From Agaribacterium haliotis (GTDB taxonomy: Bacteria; Pseudomonadota; Gammaproteobacteria; Pseudomonadales; Cellvibrionaceae), in NCBI RefSeq assembly GCF_002312815.1, contig NZ_NKQJ01000004.1, forward strand, positions 215,851 through 279,850: a stretch of DNA of 64,000 nucleotides. The letters are read 5' to 3'. Below, one piece after another: positions 33,890 to 41,430 of the stretch. The position numbers were made by a program, and so were the translations under genes. Position 1 is the first letter of the stretch. Each line of letters begins with the position of its first letter. The notes beneath the pieces are model-generated. The model was not told the origin of the DNA. It saw only the letters and a program-made list of their open reading frames with translations, and did no database searches.

Positions 33890-36358
33890 ATGTTCAGGCG
33901 GTTATGGGCGCGATTGTGGTTCCGCATCGTTGCTTTACTTGTTGCTGCGGTACTAACTTTCAATTCCATCGTCTGGCTGACATCGCCGATGTTCAGCCGC
34001 TATTTTATCGGCGACCTAATTGAAAGCAGTCGCTTAGAGCTGGATCAGAACTCCTTGATTCGGCTCAATCTGTTCCGCTCCCGTATTACCATTGAAAATT
34101 TGCGCTGGCAGGGCAACGAGGGGCGGCATTTTCTGCTGCGTTCGCTCGATTTTGACTTTCGTCTATTGCCGCTGTTGCTAAAAGAATTTGAAATCACCCG
34201 CTTAAGTGTCGATGGTGTAGAGCTGCATTTACAGCGTCGCGAGCAGGGCTTAGCCGTAGCAGGTTTTGAATTCAGCCAAGCTCAGCCGGGTATTGAGCAA
34301 GATGCCGATGCTGAAGTAAGCGAGGGCCCCAATAGCAAACCTGCGGTGACAGGCTTGAGTTCGCTGCCATTAGCGGTTGATGTACCGATTATTGAGCTCA
34401 GTGATATCCAGCTATTTATTGACGATCACGGCCATCAGCACAAGGTTGTGCTCGAGCGCTTTCGTTTACAGCGCGCCTACGCCAATCGGGAAAAAGCCGA
34501 ATCAGCGCTCGATTTTGCTATCGATATTAACGATACACGTTTGAGCTTCGACAGCGCGCTGGATTGGAAACCCAGTGGCGGTGCACTCGCTGGCGAATTG
34601 GATATTCAAGATCTGAACCTTGAGCCTTATCGCTATCTGCTGCCCGAGTCGCTGGCAACCATGCTTTTGAGCAGCGATGTTTCTCTGTCGTTTGAATTTA
34701 ATATGCCGCCGTCGCACAGGCCCAAGTTGCTAAGTGAGCACTTTAGGTTTACGCGCTTGAGCCTGGCTTTAAATGATTTTGAGCTGCAGTTAAGCCCGTG
34801 GCAAGCGGCCTTTGAACAGTTCCAGCTGGACTTTACTAATGTTGAAATAAGCAAAGATGCCGAGCTTTTTTCTCTGCAATTACCGATGGCTTTAAGTCTC
34901 AAACAGTTAGAGCTGGCTCAACTGCAAGATAGCGATGCCTACCGGCAACTGCTTGCGCTCGACAGTGTGGAGATACCAGATAGCCTGATCTACGGAAGCA
35001 GTAGCGATGCGCACTTTAAAACCAGCTTAATTGATGTCGGCCGTTTGATTTTCTCCAAGCCCGATGATGAAAAAGCGTTTTTTGATTTAAGTGGTTTAGC
35101 CCTACAGGGGCTCGATGCCGATCAAGGTGGTGTGGAATTACACACACTGCTAATTAAAGGTTTTGAATTAAACGCAATCAAAGATGAAAACGGGCAGTGG
35201 AAAAACCTGTTGCTGGCTAGCCCTGAACAAGCTGGTGATCAAACCCAGCCAGAAATAGCTGAGGCGGATGCGCAAGAGGCCGCCTCTGACTCAGCTGAGC
35301 AACAAAATCAGCCTGAAGACGATAGTGCGTTTTATTTTAAAATAAGTCGCATTGCACTTGAAAACGCCTCACCTGCACGTTTTCACGATGCCAGCACAAC
35401 ACCTATTTTTGATTTGGCCTTGGTGCTCGAAGAATTAGAGCTGCTGGATATAGACAGCCAAAATATCGATCAAGTCACTACCGTTAAACTCGCCACCAGT
35501 GATGGTGAATACTACAAGCAAGAGCTCGATGCGACCTGGCAGTTGTTTCACCCGCAGGCCAGCGGCAAGTTTGAATTATTGGTTGAGCAGTTCCCGCTTT
35601 ACAAAGTCTCGCCGATGTTAAAAGACAGTGCCGGTTTTGACATTATGGCTGGCGAACTTGATCTTGATTATCGCGGTGAAGTAAAACTTGCGGAGCTCGA
35701 CAGCCAAGCCAAGCTTTTTTTGCGCGGGCCAATTTTTTCGTCGGGCTCTGACGATCACGTCAGCGACAGCAAGGTTGCGGGGCAGGCTGCAATTCCGATG
35801 AACTATGCCTTGGGCATGCTCAAAGATCGCAAAGGTAATATCAAACTTAAGCTGAACATTGATGGTGATATTAACGATCCGAGTTTTGATTTCAGTAATA
35901 TCCTGATTGTGGTGCTGCGTAAGCAGATTTTCTCGATGGCACAAAAAGAACTGGCCAAACAGTTTATCCCCTACGGTCAGTTACTTGGTGTGGCGATGGC
36001 CGCCGGCAATCAGGCATTAAAAGTACGCTTTTCAGATTTAACCTATGTGCCGGGTAGCGAGCAACTCGATAGTGAAAGTGCGGAAATGGCCGAGGCGCTG
36101 AGGCAGTTACTTGTCGATAAAGAAAAAACGGATTTGCGCCTGTGCCCGGTGGCGACCGCGGCTGATATTGGCGTCGCGGCCGAGAGTAAACTCAGTGATG
36201 CCCAGCACCACAAAGCAATATTGCTCGCTCAAAGCCGTGCGGCGGTGTTGAAAAAAACATTGGTAGAGCAGGGCATTTCCAGTGAACGCCTGCTGTTGTG
36301 TGCAGCGCGCTATGACAGCGGCAAAAATAGTTTGCCGCGCATAGAAATTAAGGATTAA
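33890..36358 (+). CDS. DUF748 (AsmA-like) envelope protein
   Basis: 822 residues. One N-terminal membrane helix (about 12-32), then a long AsmA/BAM-type barrel-like region with repeated leucine-rich strands: FNSIVWLTSPMFSRYFIGDL, LFRSRITIENLRWQG, FEITRLSVDGVELHL. The C-terminal LGMLKDRKGNIKLKLNIDGDI and FSNILIVVLRKQI blocks are the DUF748 signature. DUF748/AsmA-like proteins bridge the periplasm and help lipid transport to the outer membrane; this role is family inference. The gene is the fourth of a tightly coupled operon with an exported hydrolase and an ABC transporter, which fits an envelope-maintenance task. It has an OmpA-like short C-terminal motif (ILLAQSRAAVLKKTLVEQG). Confidence 0.78.
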   Translation: MFRRLWARLWFRIVALLVAAVLTFNSIVWLTSPMFSRYFIGDLIESSRLELDQNSLIRLNLFRSRITIENLRWQGNEGRHFLLRSLDFDFRLLPLLLKEFEITRLSVDGVELHLQRREQGLAVAGFEFSQAQPGIEQDADAEVSEGPNSKPAVTGLSSLPLAVDVPIIELSDIQLFIDDHGHQHKVVLERFRLQRAYANREKAESALDFAIDINDTRLSFDSALDWKPSGGALAGELDIQDLNLEPYRYLLPESLATMLLSSDVSLSFEFNMPPSHRPKLLSEHFRFTRLSLALNDFELQLSPWQAAFEQFQLDFTNVEISKDAELFSLQLPMALSLKQLELAQLQDSDAYRQLLALDSVEIPDSLIYGSSSDAHFKTSLIDVGRLIFSKPDDEKAFFDLSGLALQGLDADQGGVELHTLLIKGFELNAIKDENGQWKNLLLASPEQAGDQTQPEIAEADAQEAASDSAEQQNQPEDDSAFYFKISRIALENASPARFHDASTTPIFDLALVLEELELLDIDSQNIDQVTTVKLATSDGEYYKQELDATWQLFHPQASGKFELLVEQFPLYKVSPMLKDSAGFDIMAGELDLDYRGEVKLAELDSQAKLFLRGPIFSSGSDDHVSDSKVAGQAAIPMNYALGMLKDRKGNIKLKLNIDGDINDPSFDFSNILIVVLRKQIFSMAQKELAKQFIPYGQLLGVAMAAGNQALKVRFSDLTYVPGSEQLDSESAEMAEALRQLLVDKEKTDLRLCPVATAADIGVAAESKLSDAQHHKAILLAQSRAAVLKKTLVEQGISSERLLLCAARYDSGKNSLPRIEIKD

Positions 36359-36448
36359 AGCTATTTGTCCGGGCCTGTAAACACTAACTGAATGCACAAA
36401 TCAAAAGCGCTAATAATCAAGCAAAAGCATTAGTATAGGAGCCTTAAG

Positions 36449-37006
36449 GTGAGTACAGCATTAGTTGCAATAGCCAATGGCAGTGAAGAAATTGAAAGCA
36501 GTACGGTTATTGATGTGCTTAGGCGTGCGCAAGTAGAGGTGACGGTCGCATCCGTTGAAAAACAAAAAACGATATGTGCATCGCGGGCAATGCGTATTGA
36601 AGCCGATTGCCTGATAGCCGACTGCTCTGATCAGCGCTGGGATGTGATTGTCTTACCCGGCGGCATGCCCGGCGCCGAACGACTTGGCCAGTGTGACGAG
36701 CTGATTGCGCTATTGCGTGAGCAGTTCGCCAGTAAACGTTTAGTTGCCGCAATATGTGCTGCGCCAGCAGTTGTACTTGCACAAAACAACTTGCTGAGCC
36801 AATTTCGAGCGACTTGTTACCCTGCGTTTATGGAGCAGCTAAAATCTTCTGCGCGCAGTTGTTCTGAAGACAATGTGGTGATCGATAAACACCTAATTAC
36901 CAGCCGGGGGCCGGCAACGGCAATGGCTTGGTCGCTTAGCCTTGTATCGTTATTGTGTGGCGAAGAGAAAGCAACAGAGCTTGCTAAAGCGCTGCTTGTT
37001 TATTGA
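36449..37006 (+). CDS. DJ-1/PfpI family protein (YajL-like)
   Basis: 185 residues from a GTG preceded by TAGGAG with ideal spacing. The DJ-1 fold blocks are present: VAIANGSEEIESSTVIDVLRRA, LPGGMPGAERLGQ, the reactive cysteine in VAAICAAPAVVLAQNNL and SRGPATAMAWSL near the end. The Glu in GSEEIES and the Cys in AAICAAP are the two key residues of this family. YajL relatives act as chaperone-like or deglycase enzymes under oxidative stress. Its stop lies 2 bp from the convergent HD-GYP gene. YhbO (PfpI protease-like) is less likely because of the missing catalytic His pattern. Confidence 0.87.
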   Translation: MSTALVAIANGSEEIESSTVIDVLRRAQVEVTVASVEKQKTICASRAMRIEADCLIADCSDQRWDVIVLPGGMPGAERLGQCDELIALLREQFASKRLVAAICAAPAVVLAQNNLLSQFRATCYPAFMEQLKSSARSCSEDNVVIDKHLITSRGPATAMAWSLSLVSLLCGEEKATELAKALLVY

Positions 37007-37008
37007 TT

Positions 37009-38361
37009 TTAAGCGAGCTCCATTACTTGCTCGGCTAGCTCATGGCTAAGTTCCGGCCGGTGCAGCTGTGCCAGTTCAGCTTCGAGCTTTTTTAGTTCGT
37101 CGATTTTTGGGTGTTGTTTTTCTTCTTCAATAAATACAGCCAGTGTGTGCTGAAATTGCTCGCAGTAGTTGGCGATAATACTGAGCATCAAGCTGACATC
37201 TTCTACTTCCCTATAGGCGTGAGCGAGTTTTTGTTGGCGCACTTGTTCCAGCCAGCGCATATAAGCTTTGTTAATTAGCCCCGAACGCGCGATGCTAACA
37301 TGTATGTGCAACAGTATGTTTTGCATGCCGAGTAATTTTTTTTCACCGTGCTGAAAACCCAGGCTTTTATTTAGGCTGCCAGTACTTAATAAAAAAGTTT
37401 CGACGTAGCGGTATTTGTCGAGTACAAAATCAATCATGGGCTCCATAAAGGCCGGGTGGGTGCTGCAGTCTTCGCTTGCCGGCATGTTTTTAAAAAGCAG
37501 TAGTAGCGCTGCCGCATCGCTGTTGTTGCGGTAGTTTTGGTTCATCTGCAGCGCAGGAATGATGTCGTGGAAACCGCGCTTGCGCGGCTTAAAGATATCA
37601 AAATAGTAGTGCCAGACTTCATCGAGTAGGCTGAGCAGTTGCGCTTCTTTACTAATCTGCTTGCTGATCAGGCCGGCGGGATAGCCGCTGGCATCGAGCT
37701 TTTCATGGTGTTCGGCAACGGCCCGGGCGCAGCTTTTACTCAGCGCCTCACAGCTGCTGACGATTTTTTCGGCGATAAGTGGGTGGCTCTGCCACTGGCG
37801 CCACTGGGCTGCGTTTGTGCGCTTGTCCTTATCGAGCAGCTCGGGGTCTATATGCAGCAAACCGATATCGTGTAGCAGGGCGGCGATATAAATTTCCGTG
37901 CGCTCGTCGATGTCTTTTTCGCGGTAGAGCCACTGCGCCAGCCAGGCGCAGAACAGGGCCTGGCGAAATACCTCGGGCAGTTGCAGTTTGAGCACGGTGA
38001 GTTTCTGTAATACCAAAGGCAGGTCGAGCAGTGCGGCGCACAGGGCGTTAAGCTCATCCTCGTTGTTGTAGTCGAGCCACAGTTCGCGCAGTTGATCGTC
38101 GCTTAAGAACAGCTCTCGGTGGGCGAGGTAGAGGCTTTCGCTGTCGAGCTGGCCGTCGATGGAGACACTGTTATCCAGCGGTTTAAGCAGTTTGAACTTA
38201 AGAATCTGTTCGGTGGCGCGAGCATCAACAGCCGTACCGGCAGGTAATAAAAGCTGGCCTTGTTCGTTGCGGATGTCTTCAGTGGTCAGTACATCCTGCA
38301 CTTTGTTTACTTCGGCGAGGTGACTGTTGTAGTGGTGCTGATCGTTTTTCTGAGTGTGCAT
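37009..38361 (-). CDS. HD-GYP domain protein, probable cyclic-di-GMP phosphodiesterase
   Basis: 450 residues from the ATG at 38361; a longer frame adds 33 residues of mixed character. No membrane helix is seen. The HD motif is in ALLHDIGLLHIDPELLD, followed by WRQWQSHPLIAEKIV and the diagnostic EHHEKLDASGYPAGLISKQI (H-H-E-x2-D-x-S-GYP). A first region (about 30-120, DVLTTEDIRNEQGQLLLPAG) has the DUF3391-like strand pattern of N-terminal domains seen in such proteins. The C-terminal third is helical. It would hydrolyse cyclic-di-GMP to pGpG or GMP and control motility or biofilm; this could bear on the adhesin module at the left of the window, a speculation. Confidence 0.85.
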   Translation of the reverse strand: MHTQKNDQHHYNSHLAEVNKVQDVLTTEDIRNEQGQLLLPAGTAVDARATEQILKFKLLKPLDNSVSIDGQLDSESLYLAHRELFLSDDQLRELWLDYNNEDELNALCAALLDLPLVLQKLTVLKLQLPEVFRQALFCAWLAQWLYREKDIDERTEIYIAALLHDIGLLHIDPELLDKDKRTNAAQWRQWQSHPLIAEKIVSSCEALSKSCARAVAEHHEKLDASGYPAGLISKQISKEAQLLSLLDEVWHYYFDIFKPRKRGFHDIIPALQMNQNYRNNSDAAALLLLFKNMPASEDCSTHPAFMEPMIDFVLDKYRYVETFLLSTGSLNKSLGFQHGEKKLLGMQNILLHIHVSIARSGLINKAYMRWLEQVRQQKLAHAYREVEDVSLMLSIIANYCEQFQHTLAVFIEEEKQHPKIDELKKLEAELAQLHRPELSHELAEQVMELA

Positions 38362-38504
38362 AAGCCGATCTTTGCAGGTGAAGCACTTTTCAGTATAAGA
38401 AATATTGGCGCAAACGCCCGGCCCGGCGCTATTGAAGTCGCGTATTTTGTCTCGCGTCAACGAAAGCCTACTAAGCTGCGGGCTTTGCCCCTACAATGCG
38501 CCCC

Positions 38505-40382
38505 ATGATTCAATTGCAAGCTATTCAATTGCAGCGCGGCGCTAAGGTCTTACTCGACGGCGCCGACCTGCGTGTCCACCCCGGTCACAAGCTCGGCCTT
38601 ATTGGCGCGAACGGATCGGGCAAGTCGAGCCTGTTTAAGCTTTTGCTCGGTGAAATTCACGAAGACGCAGGCCAGCTCGATATTCCAGCCCAGTGGCGCT
38701 TGGCGCATATGGCTCAGGAAGTCGGTGAGGTTGAGCGCACCGCGCTTGACTACGTGCTCGATGGCGACGAAGAGCTGCGCCAATTGCAGGCCCAGCTTGA
38801 ACACAGTGATGGCGAGAAGCTTGCGAAGCTCTACGAGCAGCTCGAGGCTATTGGCGCCTACGATGCCGATGCGCGCGCGCAGCGCCTGCTGCGCGGCCTG
38901 GGTTTTGCTGCCGATGAGGTCAACAAGGCCGTGCAAAGTTTTAGTGGCGGCTGGCGCATACGCCTGAATTTGGCCAAGGCCCTGATGTGTCGCAGCGACT
39001 TGTTGCTGCTCGATGAGCCGACTAACCACCTGGATCTTGATGCCTGTGTATGGCTTGAGCAGTGGTTGCAAAGCTACCCCGGCACCTTGTTGATTATCAG
39101 CCACGACCGCGACTTTCTCGACAATGTTGTCGATGGCATTGTGCATCTCGAGCAGCAGACTCTGCACAGTTACAGCGGCAACTACAGCGATTTTGAAATG
39201 CAGCGCGCCGAGCGCCTGGCTCAGCAGGCACAAGCCTATGAAAAGCAGCAAGTGCGCATTAAAGAAATTGAAAACTTTGTGCGCCGCTTTAAGGCCAAGG
39301 CCAGTAAAGCAAAGCAGGCTCAGAGCCGGGTCAAAGAACTTGAACGCATGCAAAAAATTGATGCGGCCCACGTTGACTCGCCGTTTAGTTTCCGCTTCTC
39401 TAACCCAGAGAAAATACCGCAGACCTTGATCAGCTTAAGTGATGTTGAGCTGGGGTATGGCGATACAAGCCTTTTGCGCTCGGTGAACTTCAGTGTGCTC
39501 GGCAGCTCGCGGGTCGGCCTGCTCGGCCACAACGGCGCCGGTAAGTCGACGCTGCTTAAGTATCTGGCCGGTGTAAACAAAGCGCTCGGTGGTCAGCGCA
39601 GCGACGCGCAGTTTCTCAGCATTGGTTATTACAGCCAGCACCAGCTTGAAACGCTCGACTTTGCCGCGAGCCCGGCACTGCATATCAGCCGCATTGATGA
39701 CAAGGCAACAGAACAGCAAATACGCAGCTTTTTAGGCAGCTTTGGTTTTCACGGCGATCGCGCTTTTGAAACTATCGAGCACTTTTCCGGCGGGGAAAAA
39801 GCGCGCTTGGCGCTGGCGTTGATCGCCTGGCAAAAACCAAACTTACTGCTGCTGGATGAACCGACCAACCACCTCGATCTCGAGGTTCGCCACGCGCTGA
39901 CGCTGGCCTTGCAGGCCTATGAAGGCGCGGTGGTTTTAGTCAGCCACGACAGGCACCTGCTGAAAAATACCGTCGATCAGTTTGTATTGGTCGACAGTGG
40001 CAAGGTCGAGCTGTTTGCCGGCGACCTCGATGACTACGCCCAGTGGTTAAAGCAGCAAAGCCCGGGCGAAGATAAAGAAATACCGGTGCAGGAAAGTAAA
40101 AATGCGAAGAAAGAAAAGCGCCAGCAAGCTGCCGCTCTGCGCCAAAAACTCAAACCTTTAAGCAATAAAATTAAAAAAATTGAGGCGCAAGTAGAAAAGC
40201 TCGGCGAAGCACTGGCCACTGTTGAAGCCCGCCTTGCCGACGCTGATATCTACGATGAAAAAAACAAAGAAGAGCTCAAGCAGTTGCTGTTAAAGCAGGC
40301 CGAGTTAAAGAGCGATCTTGATATAAGTGAGGCGACCTGGTTTGAATTAAACGAAGAGCTTGAGCAGGCGCAAGCCGACTAG
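38505..40382 (+). CDS. yheS: ABC-F ATPase, YheS-like ribosome-associated factor
   Basis: 625 residues from the ATG at 38505. Two ATP-binding domains are visible: LIGANGSGKSSLFKLLLGEI with signature SFSGGWRIRLNLAKAL and Walker B LLLLDEPTNHLDLD; then LLGHNGAGKSTLLKYLAG, HFSGGEKARLALALIAW and LLLLDEPTNHLDLE. A helical linker (AERLAQQAQAYEKQQVRIKE, KAKQAQSRVKELERM) joins the two domains, and a charged C-terminal coiled coil follows. This is the YheS/Uup architecture, a soluble factor that acts on ribosomes rather than a transporter. It starts only 144 bp from the divergent HD-GYP gene. Confidence 0.93.
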   Translation: MIQLQAIQLQRGAKVLLDGADLRVHPGHKLGLIGANGSGKSSLFKLLLGEIHEDAGQLDIPAQWRLAHMAQEVGEVERTALDYVLDGDEELRQLQAQLEHSDGEKLAKLYEQLEAIGAYDADARAQRLLRGLGFAADEVNKAVQSFSGGWRIRLNLAKALMCRSDLLLLDEPTNHLDLDACVWLEQWLQSYPGTLLIISHDRDFLDNVVDGIVHLEQQTLHSYSGNYSDFEMQRAERLAQQAQAYEKQQVRIKEIENFVRRFKAKASKAKQAQSRVKELERMQKIDAAHVDSPFSFRFSNPEKIPQTLISLSDVELGYGDTSLLRSVNFSVLGSSRVGLLGHNGAGKSTLLKYLAGVNKALGGQRSDAQFLSIGYYSQHQLETLDFAASPALHISRIDDKATEQQIRSFLGSFGFHGDRAFETIEHFSGGEKARLALALIAWQKPNLLLLDEPTNHLDLEVRHALTLALQAYEGAVVLVSHDRHLLKNTVDQFVLVDSGKVELFAGDLDDYAQWLKQQSPGEDKEIPVQESKNAKKEKRQQAAALRQKLKPLSNKIKKIEAQVEKLGEALATVEARLADADIYDEKNKEELKQLLLKQAELKSDLDISEATWFELNEELEQAQAD

Positions 40383-40385
40383 GCC

Positions 40386-40411
40386 AATACATGCACATCA
40401 GTGCATGTATT
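40386..40411. terminator. Hairpin between yheS and the small basic ORF
   Basis: AATACATGCAC (40386-40396) and GTGCATGTATT (40401-40411) pair perfectly over 11 bp with a 4-nt ATCA loop, plus an outer GCC/GGC after a small bulge. It begins 4 bp past yheS and covers the stop of the convergent small gene. There is only a short T stretch on the right side. Confidence 0.6.
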
Positions 40412-40577
40412 TGTTGGCTTGCCCGGTTTTGCGCCGCTGGCGCTGACGCCTGTCTTTGCCTAACAGAGGGTCGCCGCCGCGATTTTGTTTGCGCCTGTCG
40501 TCGCCCTGCCTTTCTTCGAGTGCTTCTTCGAGCTGGTCGATTAAGAGTTTTGGTGTGTTCATAAAGATCCCATGCAT
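40398..40577 (-). CDS. Small basic protein, 59 residues, unrecognised
   Basis: Chosen start: ATG at 40577, preceded by GAGGA about 9 nt upstream. The product MHGIFMNTPKLLIDQLEEAL has a leucine/glutamate helix and then a highly charged, Arg/Asp/Gly-rich tail (RQGDDRRKQNRGGDPLLGKD, RRQRQRRKTG). The stop lies inside the hairpin shared with yheS. Helix plus RNA-binding-like tail is a plausible small cytoplasmic protein; no family was recognised. The alternative start at 40592 (GTG) has no good ribosome site. Confidence 0.45.
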   Translation of the reverse strand: MHGIFMNTPKLLIDQLEEALEERQGDDRRKQNRGGDPLLGKDRRQRQRRKTGQANKYMH

Positions 40578-40656
40578 ATTGTCGTTCCTCACTCTTGGTA
40601 CGGCACTGGTGAGTTTATCCGTTTCAGTATAGACCTATGCTGAGTTTTTGCCCGGC

Positions 40657-41304
40657 TTATAGCTGCCCGTGGTTGCGCATGCTGAGCTGTATGCCAAAAC
40701 CGACACCACCGTCGAAGCCGCTGTAACTATCGATGACCTTTCTGGCGAAAGGGTAGATACGCAGTTGGCCCAGGTTAAGCGCAAGCCCCACCTCGGGGTA
40801 AAGACCGCCAAGCCAGGTTTCCCTGCAGTCGCCTTGATTGCCATTGTGGTAGCTGTAGTTTGTGTTGTCGCTGCTGGCATTGTTATTGTCGATCAGCATA
40901 TTTAAGAACAAATTGTCACTGCTGTCGTTGATGTCGCTGTTATTGTCGTTGTCGCAGTTATTGCTAGTCCCGGTAAAGACGCCGCCCCCAATATATGTAC
41001 GAAGGTAGTCGTTGCCAGGTGAAAAGTAGAGGCTTGCTGAAAGGCCGGTAAAACCTTCTCGCTGCTGTTGTTTATTTTCGCCGCTGTGATAAATCAGCGC
41101 TAGTTTTCCTGACAGTGGTTTTTTTATGCCAGTCATAACAGAAAGCTCGGCTGTTGTGCGCTGCTCAAACGGCGTTTGACCATCTGTATAAAGGCTGATG
41201 CCCAAATAGTTATCAGATTTGTTGTTGGAGTGTTGTGTTGAGGCGGCTTCGGCCACTAAACAAAATGTGCTGAAATAAATAGCTATCAGCGAGGCTTTGA
41301 ACAT
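40657..41304 (-). CDS. Exported, probably outer-membrane protein with Asp/Asn-rich loop
   Basis: 215 residues with a Sec signal (MFKASLIAIYFSTFCLVAEA). Strands such as YLGISLYTDG, GKLALIYHSGE, LSASLYFSPG, LRTYIGGGVFTG and VGFGIQLSM suggest a small beta-barrel. In the middle an insert between two cysteines (from NNCDNDNNSD to QGDCRETW, coded roughly at 40830-40960) is extraordinarily rich in Asn, Asp and Ser, 46 residues in all. It could bind calcium or form a disulfide-closed surface loop. The gene stands alone; a perfect 20-bp palindrome lies 107 bp upstream of its start. The function is unknown. Confidence 0.55.
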   Translation of the reverse strand: MFKASLIAIYFSTFCLVAEAASTQHSNNKSDNYLGISLYTDGQTPFEQRTTAELSVMTGIKKPLSGKLALIYHSGENKQQQREGFTGLSASLYFSPGNDYLRTYIGGGVFTGTSNNCDNDNNSDINDSSDNLFLNMLIDNNNASSDNTNYSYHNGNQGDCRETWLGGLYPEVGLALNLGQLRIYPFARKVIDSYSGFDGGVGFGIQLSMRNHGQL

Positions 41305-41410
41305 AGTCTTCTTCCATGTGGCTTACAAAAACAAAAGCTGAATGCAATTTGTAAAACATGGTTGGCAGAGTAGCCAGTTGCGGCTGCTCTGCCAAGTGAC
41401 GCCTGGGCGC

Positions 41411-41430
41411 TTGTTACAGTTCTGTAACAA
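41411..41430. promoter_or_regulatory. Perfect 20-bp palindrome, candidate operator or hairpin
   Basis: TTGTTACAG (41411-41419), two T, CTGTAACAA (41422-41430): 9-bp perfect arms with a 2-nt centre. It begins directly after the stop codon of the RND permease gene and lies 107 bp upstream of the outer-membrane protein gene. No T-run follows, and a 2-nt loop is too small for a normal terminator, so a protein-binding operator is the better reading. Confidence 0.45.
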
